Assembly (NCBI RefSeq): GCF_026891975.1
Contig: NZ_JAPTGB010000009.1
Coordinates: 23,296-87,295 of the forward strand
Origin: Methanocorpusculum petauri
GTDB lineage: Archaea; Halobacteriota; Methanomicrobia; Methanomicrobiales; Methanocorpusculaceae
Reading direction: 5' to 3'
Length of the DNA: 64,000 nucleotides
The notes below the pieces were generated by a model. That model had not been told where the DNA came from, did not search any database, and was given only the letters and a program-made list of their open reading frames with translations. Within the stretch, counting starts at the first letter, position 1; the number at the start of each line of letters is the position of its first letter. Positions 8,916-18,606 of the stretch are shown one piece after another. The translations under genes and the position numbers were made by a program.

Positions 8916-9773
8916 TTATGATACCAGCCTCATATTTGTGATCTCAAATCCTATTCCTGTGGCAATATTTACGTTGAAGATTACCATATCGCGCGGATCG
9001 ATACGCGGGAAAAGTCCGGTGAACTTCAGCAGATACATCTGCCGCTGTCGTTTGACGGTGGTGTTTTTTTGCCAGAAGAGGTTCAGAACCGCGTCAACGG
9101 AGTCGATCAGTTCGTTTTCCTGTCCAGGAGAGAGAACTCCGGAAACAAGAAGGAATACAATGGTTATCCGCCATTTTTTGGCAGCACGGGTAAGTCCGCG
9201 CATCATAGTGACCAGTTCAAGCCAGGTTTCCGGTGTTCTGGTCAGGTACGGCAGAAGTGCGGTCAGGGAGTCGATGAAGATGATGCTCTCTCTTGGGAGT
9301 TTGGTGATTTTTTCGACAAGAATGGTAAGGCCACCGAAGTCGTCGGATGCCGGCATGTTCAGTACTCCCTTGATGGAATCTTTGGACCCGTACCAGTCAT
9401 AGGGAACGTGAGTTCTGCCGAAGTAGTTTTCACCGAGATCGGTGTAATGGATATTCTCCATCATTTTCCGGAACTGGGGATTTTTTTCTGTATTGAAGAG
9501 TTCTGCAATCTGGTGTTCAAACATTTCCCTGTTCAGTGTCAGGGAGATGTAATGGAGTTCGGCAGGGTATATTGTTCCTTCCGGAGCTTCGGTGTTATGC
9601 ATGAAGTCAGTGCAGTAGTTCATGAGGGATGTCTGGACCAGTTCGTTGCCGCCGGATCCCGGTTCTGCGAGAACAAGGATGGTGGATCCTGAGATAACTC
9701 CTCCGCCAAGCACCTTGTCAAGGGAGGGTACGCGGGTTGGGTGCAGAACACGTGTTTCAAATGTATCCGGCAT
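8916..9773 (-). CDS. KaiC/RecA-fold protein with lost Walker A lysine
   Basis: The 285-residue protein begins like KaiC-family ATPases (TRVPSLDKVLGGGVISGSTILVL). At the P-loop it reads AEPGSGGNE (residues 36-44), so both the lysine and the following Thr/Ser are missing. A Walker B-like strand (SIIFIDSLTALL) remains. Nucleotide hydrolysis is very unlikely. I recall haloarchaeal proteins annotated as HTR-like that show a similarly degenerate P-loop and lie beside pilus genes; that parallel is from memory. The gene is cotranscribed with the next RecA-fold gene (1-bp gap) and faces the pilin gene across a 277-bp divergent promoter region. Confidence 0.7.
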   Translation of the reverse strand: MPDTFETRVLHPTRVPSLDKVLGGGVISGSTILVLAEPGSGGNELVQTSLMNYCTDFMHNTEAPEGTIYPAELHYISLTLNREMFEHQIAELFNTEKNPQFRKMMENIHYTDLGENYFGRTHVPYDWYGSKDSIKGVLNMPASDDFGGLTILVEKITKLPRESIIFIDSLTALLPYLTRTPETWLELVTMMRGLTRAAKKWRITIVFLLVSGVLSPGQENELIDSVDAVLNLFWQKNTTVKRQRQMYLLKFTGLFPRIDPRDMVIFNVNIATGIGFEITNMRLVS

Positions 9774-9952
9774 AGATTATCTATATCTCCCTTTTTTGAG
9801 AATTTATAGCTTACCGTGATGACGGATTATTTTCGCACAGGATATTTTTCTGATACTCTGCAAAAAACTATCAAAATGTGTGTTTACCTTATATTTTTCG
9901 TTGTTTTATTTTTTCGGTATGAGAACACGTATAATTTGGCGGGAGGGGACAA

Positions 9953-10050
9953 TATATATCTGAGTATTTTCATATAGCTAATAGATTCTCTTTGGCATAC
10001 CGGAATAGTGGTGGATTTTCCGAGTTCCCAAAGAATCTCAAGCATGAAGT
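9953..10050 (+). promoter_or_regulatory. Promoter and structured leader of the pilus operon
   Basis: TATATAT at 9953-9959 is a good TATA box, putting the start of the RNA near 9979-9985. The leader then folds: GATTC (9984-9988) and TTTGG (9991-9995) pair with CCAAA (10028-10032) and GAATC (10033-10037), leaving a 2-nt bulge. Inside, CGGAA (10001-10005) pairs with TTCCG (10018-10022). No clear Shine-Dalgarno sequence precedes the GTG at 10051. The fold is read by eye only. The rest of the 277-bp intergenic stretch also carries the promoter of the divergent RecA-fold pair. Confidence 0.45.
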
Positions 10051-10464
10051 GTGCTGCCTGTGACTGATAAACATGCCTCGTTCACCCCGGCGATGGGGGT
10101 TGTACTGGTGATTGTAGTGATTGCGGCACTGGTCGGTGTCGGTCTTTTTGTGATGACCAATATCATGGACGAGGTGCAGTCATCCCGTAACGTACAGATG
10201 AATATTGTTCTTTCCGGAAATGATATCATTGCAACGGTTCTTCCGAGTTCTGAGGCGTCGTCTCTGCGGATTATTACGATTTATGTGGACGGGGCGGATA
10301 CAACTCCTGAGTCGTTCCGTACGCGTGAGGTCTCGGTTGGTGTTCCGATTGTGTATGAGGGAATTGCTTCTGGTGTGATCGGTACACGATTTGTCATGAT
10401 TAAGGGTACATTTTCCGATGGAAGGGATGCCATTCTGAAGAATGTCAGGATTCAGTTCTCATAA
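10051..10464 (+). CDS. Archaeal type IV pilin-like protein
   Basis: The product (137 residues from the GTG at 10051, or 134 from the GTG at 10060) has a short charged N-terminus followed at once by a 20-residue hydrophobic helix, with FTPAMGVVLVIVVIAALVG at the junction. This resembles the N-terminal region of the archaeal pilin family (DUF1628/Pilin_N), in which a prepilin peptidase cuts just before the hydrophobic helix that packs in the filament core. The remaining 100 residues are predicted beta-rich. It is the first gene of an operon with a secretion ATPase and a platform protein, so it is either the major pilin or a minor one. No prepilin peptidase is encoded in this window. Confidence 0.65.
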   Translation: MLPVTDKHASFTPAMGVVLVIVVIAALVGVGLFVMTNIMDEVQSSRNVQMNIVLSGNDIIATVLPSSEASSLRIITIYVDGADTTPESFRTREVSVGVPIVYEGIASGVIGTRFVMIKGTFSDGRDAILKNVRIQFS

Positions 10465-10514
10465 GATCATTGATACCTGTAGTCTTTCCGGTGCATTCAG
10501 ATTTTGGGGTAAAA

Positions 10515-12149
10515 ATGGGAATGTTTAAGAAAAAAGAGATACGCGAGTCTGTTCCGGAGTATGATTTTGAACGGGACGGTTCTCTTGTTACTCCTGAGTA
10601 TGATCCTTCATATACTGTTGTGGAGTCGTACTGGGCACGCCCCGGTCTTTCACAGGTTGTGATTGCGGTTACTCCTTCGAATGAGTATCAGTATCTTGTT
10701 TTTGAACCGTCGTTAACTCCATTTGAAAAGGAAGTTTTGGAGCGGCTGTATGCGGGAGTTCGTGATCTGCTGATTCTTGAGGATGTGGCTCTGGATGAGG
10801 GGAGCAAGACCACAGCACTGTATGATGCGATGGAGAAGTATCTGGAGCGGTTTGAGATTGAGCTTGAGCCGCAGGCTGTGTATAAGATCCGTTATTATCT
10901 GAAGCGGAATTATCTGGGCTGGGGTATTCTTGATCCGCTGCAGCATGACAGGGATATTGAGGATATTTCCTGCGACGGGTATAATACGCCAATCTTTTTG
11001 TTCCACCGCAAGTACCGGAACATCCAGACGTCGATCGTGTTCCAGGATTCGGAGGAGCTTGATTCGATGGTGGTGCTGTTTGCCCAGAAAACGGGTAAAC
11101 ATATTTCTGTTTCGTCACCAATCGTGGATACGGCACTGCCGGATGGTTCGCGTGCACAGCTGACATACGGGAGAACGGTAACCAGCCACGGGTCGTCGTT
11201 TACGATCCGGAAGTTCCGGGAAACTCCGTACTCGCCGATTGATCTTATCCTGAATCATACGTTCACGGTTGAGGAGATGGTGTACTTCTGGATGGCGGCG
11301 GAGTACAATCAGTCGATTCTGTTTATCGGGGGGACGGCATCCGGGAAGACGACGTCGCTGAATGCGGTGGCGCAGTTTATTCCGCATCTGGCAAAGGTGA
11401 TTACGATTGAGGATACGCGGGAGATTACGCTGAGTCATCAGAACTGGCTGGCGAGTGTTGTGCCGGATGCGACGAATGTTTTGGAGGGCCGTGCGAATAT
11501 TGAGATGTTTGATCTGCTGAAGGCTGCGATGCGCCAGCGTCCGGAGTATATTCTGGTAGGCGAGGTCCGCGGTGTTGAGGCACAGACGCTGTTTCAGGCG
11601 ATGAATACGGGACACACGACATTTTCAACACTGCATGCAGGTTCGGTTGATTCTGCAATTCACCGACTGGAAAATGAGCCGCTGAATGTGCCGAAGGCGA
11701 TGATTGAGTCACTGAATGTCGTGTCGTCGCAGGTCCGGCTGTATCGTGACGGGAAACAGATTCGCCGCTGCAATGAGATTGTGGAGATTGTGGGGATGTC
11801 GGAGACGAAGGATGTGGTGGTGAATACGGTGTTCAAGTACCGGCCGGATACGGACAATGTAGTGTATTCGGCACGTTCGGAGGTATATAATCGCATTGCG
11901 GAGATTACCGGAAATGATATGAACTGGATTTCCCGCGAGCTGCAGCGCAGGGCAATGGTTCTTGAGGCGATGATTGATCAGCGAATTCGTGACTATCGTG
12001 ATGTGTCGGAGATTTTCTGGAGATATTATGCGATGCCGGATCTGGTTCTGTCATCTCTGGATGATCTGTCCGTGCTTCTTGAAAGCGGCATTATGGCACC
12101 GAGTCTTCGCCGGAATATGAGAGCTGATCTGGATACTCCGTTGGTATGA
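10515..12149 (+). CDS. Type IV pilus/archaellum-type secretion ATPase (PilB/ArlI/GspE family)
   Basis: The 544-residue protein is a full-length VirB11/GspE-family ATPase. The N-terminal domain (1-200) carries the ordering segment DRDIEDISCDGYNTPIF, and the motor core has a perfect Walker A (GGTASGKT, residues 272-279), an Asp box (ITIEDTREI) and Walker B (EYILVGEVRG). It powers filament assembly from the cytoplasmic face. I start at ATG 10515 (MGMFKKKE) rather than at the upstream in-frame ATG 10470. Its stop overlaps the start of the platform protein gene by 4 bp. The intact motor contrasts with the two P-loop-deficient RecA proteins nearby. Confidence 0.92.
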   Translation: MGMFKKKEIRESVPEYDFERDGSLVTPEYDPSYTVVESYWARPGLSQVVIAVTPSNEYQYLVFEPSLTPFEKEVLERLYAGVRDLLILEDVALDEGSKTTALYDAMEKYLERFEIELEPQAVYKIRYYLKRNYLGWGILDPLQHDRDIEDISCDGYNTPIFLFHRKYRNIQTSIVFQDSEELDSMVVLFAQKTGKHISVSSPIVDTALPDGSRAQLTYGRTVTSHGSSFTIRKFRETPYSPIDLILNHTFTVEEMVYFWMAAEYNQSILFIGGTASGKTTSLNAVAQFIPHLAKVITIEDTREITLSHQNWLASVVPDATNVLEGRANIEMFDLLKAAMRQRPEYILVGEVRGVEAQTLFQAMNTGHTTFSTLHAGSVDSAIHRLENEPLNVPKAMIESLNVVSSQVRLYRDGKQIRRCNEIVEIVGMSETKDVVVNTVFKYRPDTDNVVYSARSEVYNRIAEITGNDMNWISRELQRRAMVLEAMIDQRIRDYRDVSEIFWRYYAMPDLVLSSLDDLSVLLESGIMAPSLRRNMRADLDTPLV

Positions 12150-14074
12150 TGCAGATCCGTGAGACACTGGCAGAGCGAAGACAGGCGCGTCTGGAGTCTC
12201 TTGAATCGGAGATATTTTCGGCCAGGATGCATGTGAAGGCGGAGATGCTGTATGTGTACGCACTGCTTTCGGCTCTGCTTTCGGGTACTGCGACGTTTCT
12301 TTTGCTTGCATATTTGTCCCAGCTGATTATTCCGTTGTCGTTTTTCCTGGTGTTTCCGGTACTTGGTGTGGTTATTGTTCTGGTGTGGCTTGCGATTGCT
12401 CTTGCGGCTATGTACGGTGCGTTTACGGCAATTTTGTATCTGCCGACGATTGAGTGCGGGAGCAGAAAGCTGCGGATTGATCTGTCGATGTTTAATTCGG
12501 CGACGTATCTGTATGCGCTGCATCAGTCGGAGCCGAATCTGTATGCGGTGGTTGAGTCGCTTGCGAAGTATGCGGATTATTATGGCGAGGCGGCCCGTGA
12601 GCTGCGGCAGATTGTGTATGACTGCCGGATGTGTTCGATGGATTTTTACTCGGCTGTCTGGCGGCTTTCGGAAACGACACCTTCGGATAAGTTTCGGTTT
12701 TTTTTAACGGGCCTGTCGTCGTCGTATAAGACGATTGGTTCTGCGACGGATTATCTGAGGATGAAGGTGGAGGAACTGCGTGAGGAGCAGCGGATTTCGC
12801 AGAAGGTGTATCTGAATACGCTGGGTGTTATTGCGGAGATGTATATTACGATTTTTGTTGCGGGGCCGTTGTTTATTATTATCGTGGTGATGGTGATGGG
12901 TATGATTTCGAGCGCGAATCCGTTGATTCTTGCTCTGATCATTTATGTGATGCTGCCGTTCGGGACTGCGGTGTTTCTTTTGATGCTGGACATGATTTCT
13001 GAGGTGCATGAGGATAAGTCGGAGGAGATTCATGAGAAGAAGGGGAGTATCTGGGAAAAAAAGCCGGAATTTTCTTCTGTTCCGATGATGATGCCGAAGA
13101 CGTCGGAGTCTCCGGCATTTGAGCGGCTTCGCAAGCGTGATGAGAAGGAAAAGTATGTGCGGTTCCTGGCGTCGCCGGTTGAATATATGAAATTCCATCC
13201 GTCAGCTGTGTTTGTGTTTAGTGTTCCTGCGGCATTTGTAGTGATGGGGATTTTGTATTTCCTGTTTGTGACGGTTTCGCTGACGCCGTGGACGTTTCTT
13301 GCATGGGTTGGGGCGTCTGAGGATATTGTGATGACGGGTGTTCTGATTGTACTGATTCCGTTTGCGGTGTTTTATGCGATTTATTCCCGTCGCCACCGGA
13401 GGATTGAGGAGGCTATTCCGGATTTTGCGGATCGGATGGCGTCTGCGGTGCGGCATAATATGACGCTTGCGCGGGCTATTGATCTGATTGCGATGGAGGG
13501 GAAGAGCAATATGCTGGATGAGATCCGGCTGATTCGCCGGGATATTGTTTGGGGCAGTCTGACGTCTGATGCGATTAAGCGGTTTAGTGAATACATCCGG
13601 GTCGGGGCGATTGACCGGATGAGCATTCTGGTTTCACAGGCTGAGCATTTTACGAATAATTTGTCGCAGGTTCTGCAGATTATTGCAGAGGATTCGAAGA
13701 ATATGGTGACGCTGAAGAGCGAGCGCCGCGGGGACATGATGCTGTATGTGATTGTGGTGTATCTGGCGTTCTTTGTGTTTGTGTTTGTGCAGGGTATTCT
13801 GGTGGTGATGTTTCTGCCGATGATGCTGCAGGGCGGGGACGGGATGTCGATGATTGGGTCGGGGGTGACGATGCCGGGTGTTGGCGGCGGGTTTTCGATT
13901 GATGTCTATGATCGGCTGATTTATCACTCGGTGGTTATTCACGGATTCTGTTCGGGGCTTGTTGCGGGTATGATGGGGGAGGGTTCGGCTCTTGCAGGCG
14001 TGAAGCACTCGTGCGTGATGGTTGCAGTTGCGATGATCGTGTTTGTTATTCTGAAGTTTTTCTTCCTGTCGTGA
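12146..14074 (+). CDS. Pilus assembly platform membrane protein (TadC/ArlJ/PilC family)
   Basis: This 642-residue protein has two T2SSF-like halves (roughly 100-270 and 400-560), each with an acidic helical cytoplasmic domain flanked by groups of transmembrane helices. Archaeal platform proteins of this duplicated type partner with the ArlI/PilB ATPase. A charged linker (about 285-340, many E and K) joins the halves. Codons in this gene are strikingly T- and G-rich. The gene is the last of the pilus operon, and a strong hairpin follows 20 bp after its stop. Confidence 0.88.
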   Translation: MMQIRETLAERRQARLESLESEIFSARMHVKAEMLYVYALLSALLSGTATFLLLAYLSQLIIPLSFFLVFPVLGVVIVLVWLAIALAAMYGAFTAILYLPTIECGSRKLRIDLSMFNSATYLYALHQSEPNLYAVVESLAKYADYYGEAARELRQIVYDCRMCSMDFYSAVWRLSETTPSDKFRFFLTGLSSSYKTIGSATDYLRMKVEELREEQRISQKVYLNTLGVIAEMYITIFVAGPLFIIIVVMVMGMISSANPLILALIIYVMLPFGTAVFLLMLDMISEVHEDKSEEIHEKKGSIWEKKPEFSSVPMMMPKTSESPAFERLRKRDEKEKYVRFLASPVEYMKFHPSAVFVFSVPAAFVVMGILYFLFVTVSLTPWTFLAWVGASEDIVMTGVLIVLIPFAVFYAIYSRRHRRIEEAIPDFADRMASAVRHNMTLARAIDLIAMEGKSNMLDEIRLIRRDIVWGSLTSDAIKRFSEYIRVGAIDRMSILVSQAEHFTNNLSQVLQIIAEDSKNMVTLKSERRGDMMLYVIVVYLAFFVFVFVQGILVVMFLPMMLQGGDGMSMIGSGVTMPGVGGGFSIDVYDRLIYHSVVIHGFCSGLVAGMMGEGSALAGVKHSCVMVAVAMIVFVILKFFFLS

Positions 14075-14090
14075 TTTTTCTGGAACCTGT

Positions 14091-14150
14091 AGGCGTGTGA
14101 CTGTCCACGTGCGTTGTACGTGGTCAATCACACTCACCACCGACACGCCT
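14091..14150 (+). terminator. Nested hairpin after the pilus operon
   Basis: GTGTGA (14095-14100) pairs with TCACAC (14128-14133), and inside it CCACGT (14105-14110) pairs with ACGTGG (14118-14123) around a 7-nt loop; the two helices are separated by a symmetrical 4-by-4 internal loop. AGGCGTGT (14091-14098) can pair instead with ACACGCCT (14143-14150), so two competing folds exist. It could protect or end the upstream mRNA. No T run follows, so it is not a bacterial-type terminator. Confidence 0.45.
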
Positions 14151-14285
14151 GCAATTTCCATCATCTTGCAAGTCATGTATATCCGGACAGAATTCCCCGC
14201 GCTCCACCCCGCCGCACGCCCCTTACACACGAAACTGAACCGTTTCCTTCATACTCCCTCCCAACCTGCCGCAACCAAAGAACGT

Positions 14286-14294
14286 AAGTATAAA
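14286..14294 (+). promoter_or_regulatory. TATA box of the ATP synthase operon
   Basis: AAGTATAAA lies about 46-54 bp before the atpH ATG, giving a predicted RNA start near 14314 and a short leader that contains a purine-rich GAGAGGAGGG ribosome-binding site ending just before the ATG. The stretch 14151-14285 shows nothing else I can name. Confidence 0.55.
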
Positions 14295-14339
14295 CACTAA
14301 TGCTCACCTAATAGTATGTTGCCGTGAGAGGAGGGTTGG

Positions 14340-14669
14340 ATGAAAACTGAGGTTCTCAAAAGCATCAAAGAAACCGAAGCCCAATGTAAATCCACGATCA
14401 CTGCAGCCCAGACCGAACGTGAGCAGATTCTTGCAAACGCCCGGCTTGAAGCTGACAACCTGATTGCCAAGGCAACAACCGTTGCCGAGGATTACAAAAA
14501 GCAGCGTCTTTCAGATGCACGAAATGTTGCAGCAGCAAAACATGCCGCAATCGTGGAACAAGGCAAAGCAGAGGCCGACGCCACCATTGTACAGGGAAGT
14601 AAAAAACTCCCCCAGGCAGCATCGCTGTTTGTAGAACGGTTTAAGGAGAAACTGCATGTTTCAGCCTAA
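14340..14669 (+). CDS. atpH: A-type ATP synthase subunit H (peripheral stalk)
   Basis: The 109-residue protein is almost wholly alpha-helical, rich in A, E, K and Q with heptad spacing (KSIKETEAQCKSTITAAQTE onward), as expected of subunit H/G. This subunit pairs with subunit E to form the peripheral stalk (stator) of the A1AO ATP synthase. It is the first gene of the nine-gene operon, preceded by a strong GGAGG site, and its end overlaps atpI by 14 bp. Confidence 0.85.
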   Translation: MKTEVLKSIKETEAQCKSTITAAQTEREQILANARLEADNLIAKATTVAEDYKKQRLSDARNVAAAKHAAIVEQGKAEADATIVQGSKKLPQAASLFVERFKEKLHVSA

Positions 14670-16662
14670 ACCGATGACGCATCTGCTCATTGCAGCGCCT
14701 AAAGAGCAGATGGCGTCAGTTGTGACTGAATTATACCGTCACCGAGTCTTCCACATCACCGATTTTGTAGACCAGGGAAAAGAAGGCTACGAAGGTGTTC
14801 GCTTAGGTACTCCTCTTGAGGGTGCCGGTGAACTCTCGACCAGTCTCCTCAAAATACGTTCCATCGAGAACGTATTCCAGACAAGCCCTGAAACGCTCTT
14901 CGACGTTCCTAAGCGTCCTGTAGCAACGATCCGACAAGCAATTGAGCGTGAACTTCCCGCAATCGAAGCAGAAGTAAACGACCTCACGGTACAACGATCG
15001 GCTGCAGAATCCCGCATCCGGGAATGCGAACAGCGCATCACTGAACTCAAACCTTTTGCACTCGTACCGCTTGAGATGGATCTCTACCGCGGCTACGACA
15101 GCATCATCGCAATCGCCGGATACATTGACAAAGACGTTGATCTCAGCGTCCCGCATGAAAAATACTATGCGGCACGCAAAGACGGCAACTTCATCGTCAT
15201 ATTCGCTGAAACGAAAGATGCCGCAGAAATCGAACGCATCCTGTCCGACACAGGCTTCCAGTCCGTCACAATCCCGAACGAAACCGGAAGCGTCCAGGCC
15301 GCAGTGGACAAGTACACTGCTGACCAGAGTCAGGCAAAGGGAGCCTTCGACACTGCAAACGCAAAAATTTCCGAGCTCAAAGCAAAATACGCCGACTTAC
15401 TCGCCGCATGCGACGAAGTACTGTCCGGCGATGTGGAACGAGCAGAAGCCCCGTTAAGGTTCGCAACAACCGAGGAAGCATTCGTCATCGACGGATGGGT
15501 CCCCGCAGATCATATCGAACCCATAACTGCAGGCTTGAACCAAGCAACCGGTGGTTGCGTATATGTAACTGTTGACGACGATGAAATCGACGCAACAGCA
15601 ATTCCGGTGGAGTATAACAACCCATCGTTCGCAAAGCCCACTGAACTCTTCATGGACGTCTATGCACGCCCAAGATACAACGAAATTGACCCGACACTCA
15701 TTCTTGCCATCATGTTCCCGATCTTCTTCGGACTCATCGTTGGTGATGTCGGATACGGTATCATCTTCTTAATCCTTGCACTTTTCGCCAGAAAACTGGC
15801 AATGTTCAAAGGAGAAGGCGGAAGAAACCTTATCAAAATTCTCGTCGGTTCAAGTATCTCAACCATATTCTTTGGATTGCTCTACAGCGAGTTCTTAGGA
15901 TATGCCCTGCCGTGGCACGCCATCATCTTCCAGCGCCACTTGGCCATTGGAGCAGACGCAGCAGCGCATGCAACCGGGCCGGATGCAATGCCCATGTTAA
16001 TCATGTCCGTATGGTTCGGTATTGCCTACATCACACTTGGCCGCATCTTTGGAATGATCAACCACTACAGAATGGATCACCCCGGCAAACACCGGAGCAA
16101 AGCAATTCTCGGACAGTTTGGATGGATCGCCATCCTCTGGGGTCTCTTAATCCTCGTCTGGTCCTTCTTCTCAATGGAACAGATGTTTGGAATCGTCGGC
16201 ATGATGCCTGACTTCACCACTGCACCCCTGATTGCTCCCGGATTCTCGGTGGCCGCTCTCGCAGGACTCATTCTGCTTGTACTCGGATGCATCTTCCTTG
16301 CACAGGAAAATGTACTCGATTTAATGGAAATCCCGACAATCATCTCGCACGTACTCTCCTTCTGCCGTATCGCCGCAGTCGGCCTGTCGTCCGTCGCAAT
16401 CGCAATGGTCGTCAACTACCTCTCTTTTGGTATGTTCATCGACCCCGCCCTTGCAAACCTCGATGCAGTCGGTGTAATAATGATAATCGTTGGTGTTCTC
16501 ATCTTTATATGCGGACACGCCCTCAACGTAGGTCTTGGTATCCTTGGTGGAGGTCTCCACTCGATTCGTCTTCACTACGTTGAATTCTTCACCAAATTCT
16601 ACGTTGGTGGAGGCATCAAGTACAATCCGTTCGGACTTAAACGCAAATTCTCAGAGGAGTAA
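14656..16662 (+). CDS. atpI: A-type ATP synthase subunit I (membrane subunit a)
   Basis: The 668-residue protein has a soluble N-terminal half (to about 330) that binds the peripheral stalks and a C-terminal half with about eight transmembrane helices, including the conserved segments [12 protein letters not shown] and [17 protein letters not shown]. It forms the ion half-channels at the rotor ring. An arginine needed for ion passage is expected in this second conserved segment (SFCR). The length is normal for archaeal subunit a. The ion used (proton or sodium) cannot be settled from this subunit alone. Confidence 0.95.
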   Translation: MFQPKPMTHLLIAAPKEQMASVVTELYRHRVFHITDFVDQGKEGYEGVRLGTPLEGAGELSTSLLKIRSIENVFQTSPETLFDVPKRPVATIRQAIERELPAIEAEVNDLTVQRSAAESRIRECEQRITELKPFALVPLEMDLYRGYDSIIAIAGYIDKDVDLSVPHEKYYAARKDGNFIVIFAETKDAAEIERILSDTGFQSVTIPNETGSVQAAVDKYTADQSQAKGAFDTANAKISELKAKYADLLAACDEVLSGDVERAEAPLRFATTEEAFVIDGWVPADHIEPITAGLNQATGGCVYVTVDDDEIDATAIPVEYNNPSFAKPTELFMDVYARPRYNEIDPTLILAIMFPIFFGLIVGDVGYGIIFLILALFARKLAMFKGEGGRNLIKILVGSSISTIFFGLLYSEFLGYALPWHAIIFQRHLAIGADAAAHATGPDAMPMLIMSVWFGIAYITLGRIFGMINHYRMDHPGKHRSKAILGQFGWIAILWGLLILVWSFFSMEQMFGIVGMMPDFTTAPLIAPGFSVAALAGLILLVLGCIFLAQENVLDLMEIPTIISHVLSFCRIAAVGLSSVAIAMVVNYLSFGMFIDPALANLDAVGVIMIIVGVLIFICGHALNVGLGILGGGLHSIRLHYVEFFTKFYVGGGIKYNPFGLKRKFSEE

Positions 16663-16667
16663 AAATT

Positions 16668-16919
16668 ATGGCAATTGAAACAATGACAGTTGAAGCAGCA
16701 CAGGCAATGGCATCCGGATACACCGCAATCGGTGCAGGTCTCGCAGTCGGTCTCGCCGGCGTCGGAACCGGTCTTGGTGAAATGGGTATCGGAGCCGCCG
16801 CAGTCGGAGCAACCGCAGAAGACCGTGACATGTTCGGTCTCGCCCTTCTCTTCACGGTACTTCCCGAAACCATCGTCATCTTCGGTCTTGTGATTTCACT
16901 GCTGCTGCTCTTCCAGTAA
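16668..16919 (+). CDS. atpK: A-type ATP synthase proteolipid subunit K (rotor ring c)
   Basis: The 83-residue protein is two hydrophobic hairpin helices rich in glycine ([23 protein letters not shown]) joined by a polar loop (ATAEDRD). The ion-binding glutamate is E67, in [10 protein letters not shown] of the second helix. With one carboxylate per two-helix hairpin this is the standard ring stoichiometry, unlike the multiplied proteolipids of some methanogens. The gene lies 5 bp after atpI, with AGAGGAGTAA at the junction. Confidence 0.95.
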   Translation: MAIETMTVEAAQAMASGYTAIGAGLAVGLAGVGTGLGEMGIGAAAVGATAEDRDMFGLALLFTVLPETIVIFGLVISLLLLFQ

Positions 16920-16939
16920 AGCGGAGGCTCGTGCAAATC

Positions 16940-17527
16940 ATGGGACTCGAGGTTGTAGTTGACGAAATCAAGGCAAAGGGTGACCGCGAAGCAGCCCGGA
17001 TCAAATCCGAGGCAGAAGCTGAAGCAAAGACCATAGTTGCCGACGCAACCAAACGTGCAGAAGAGATCCGCATCGCCGCAGAAGCTGATGCCGCTCTCCA
17101 GGCAGACCGCATCATGATCCGTGAAGTCGCTGCCGCAAACCTGGTCGTAAAACGTGACCAGCTCAACGCACAAAAGGAACTGCTCGACAAAGTCTACAGC
17201 GAAGCTGCAAAAGAAATCGCAAACCTTCCGGCCGACGTCCACGCAAAAGCCGTACGTTCCCTTCTCAAAGATGCTGTAAAGCAGATCAAAGAGGGAACCG
17301 TATACGCAAACCAGCGTGACGAAGAAGCTGTCAAAACAGCTCTCTCGGAACTGAAGACCCTTTCCGGATTTACGTTCGGAGGAATCACCGACATCGACGG
17401 CGGTGTCGTAGTACAGAGCGCCGATGGCCAGCTCACGCTTGACCTCTCCTACCGGACCTTCATGGGCGAAGTATGGGAATCAAGCCTCAAAGACGCATCG
17501 GAGATACTGTTTGGAGCAAACTCCTAA
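16940..17527 (+). CDS. atpE: A-type ATP synthase subunit E (peripheral stalk)
   Basis: A charged coiled-coil N-terminus (about 1-100, many A, E and K) is followed by a globular C-terminal domain with the family pattern GGVVVQSADGQLTLDLSYRT. It pairs with subunit H and binds the head of the enzyme. Two starts are possible: GTG 16931 lies only 3 nt from GGAGG, and ATG 16940 gives MGLEVVVDEI, which agrees better with other methanogen subunit E proteins, so I prefer ATG (195 residues). Confidence 0.9.
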   Translation: MGLEVVVDEIKAKGDREAARIKSEAEAEAKTIVADATKRAEEIRIAAEADAALQADRIMIREVAAANLVVKRDQLNAQKELLDKVYSEAAKEIANLPADVHAKAVRSLLKDAVKQIKEGTVYANQRDEEAVKTALSELKTLSGFTFGGITDIDGGVVVQSADGQLTLDLSYRTFMGEVWESSLKDASEILFGANS

Positions 17528-17547
17528 ACGAGTGAGGGAAACAAACA

Positions 17548-18606
17548 ATGACTGAGGTAATGAGCGGTCCTGCTCCATACATCTATGTCTCAACCCGTAT
17601 GCGGGTACGCAAAGCAAAACTCATCCCAAGGGAAGAGTATCTCCGCATGCTGAACATGGGTCTCCCCGAGTTTACCAGACTCATTGAGGAGATGGAGTAC
17701 AAACGCGAAATCGATGAACTCTCCGCAGCATTTTCCGGAGTAGACCTCATCGAAAACGCCATGTCCTGGAACCTCGCCAAAGAATACCAGCGGGTCATCG
17801 CACTCGCACCCGGCGAGATGAAAGGATTTACCCGTGATTACCTGCACAAATGGGATATTCAGAACATTCTGACTATCCTTCGTGGAAAAGTCCAGGGTCT
17901 TTCCGACGGAAAGATCCGGGCAGTACTTGTACCGGCCGGCGAACTCGACGCAGCAATGCTCGATCGCCTGCTTACCGAAACCAGCATCGAAAGAATTGTC
18001 GAAACCCTGCCCGAAAAGCAGATGGCTGCAATCCTCTCTGCCGGACTCTCGGAAGCACTCGAGACCCACTCCTTTGGGAAACTCGAAAACGAGCTCTACA
18101 AGTACTACTACGCGACGCTGATTAAAGCGGCACGTGGCGGCATGAAAGGCGGTTTACCGTTCTTGAAATACGTCACATTTGAAATCGACATCAAAAATAT
18201 CACCAACCTCTTCAGAGTCCGTGCACAGGGAAAACCCGACGTAAGCACCGCGGACATCTGGATCGAGGGAGGATCGTACCATGCCGACGAACTCGAGCGT
18301 CTCTGCTCGGTTGTCAGCCTGGACGAAGTTGTCGACACGCTCAAAAAGAAAATCAAGTCGCCTGTGCTCATCGAGGCACTCGAATCGCTCAGAGAAAAGA
18401 AACCGATCTACGCAATCGAAGGCATGCTGATTGCAGCCCAGCTCAATCAGATGGACAACGTTTCAAAGCGCAATCCGTTCTCAATCTCTCCGCTTCTCGT
18501 CTACCTTGAAAGAAAGAAGTATGAAGTAGCCAACCTCCGTGCACTCGCCCGCGGCAAAGAAGCAGGCTTAGCACCCGAGGTCCTTGAAAAATATCTGGTG
18601 ATGTAA
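17548..18606 (+). CDS. atpC: A-type ATP synthase subunit C (rotor socket)
   Basis: The 352-residue mostly helical protein matches archaeal subunit C (V-type subunit d), a funnel made of three related helical bundles that couples the central stalk to the proteolipid ring. Recognisable pieces are [19 protein letters not shown] near the N-terminus and [13 protein letters not shown] in the middle. Its TAA stop shares one base with the atpF ATG. Confidence 0.93.
   Translation: MTEVMSGPAPYIYVSTRMRVRKAKLIPREEYLRMLNMGLPEFTRLIEEMEYKREIDELSAAFSGVDLIENAMSWNLAKEYQRVIALAPGEMKGFTRDYLHKWDIQNILTILRGKVQGLSDGKIRAVLVPAGELDAAMLDRLLTETSIERIVETLPEKQMAAILSAGLSEALETHSFGKLENELYKYYYATLIKAARGGMKGGLPFLKYVTFEIDIKNITNLFRVRAQGKPDVSTADIWIEGGSYHADELERLCSVVSLDEVVDTLKKKIKSPVLIEALESLREKKPIYAIEGMLIAAQLNQMDNVSKRNPFSISPLLVYLERKKYEVANLRALARGKEAGLAPEVLEKYLVM

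Noticed and set aside
11115..11615. Antisense ORFs opposite the pilus ATPase
   Set aside because: Shadow frames; the plus strand has an intact Walker A, Asp box and Walker B.
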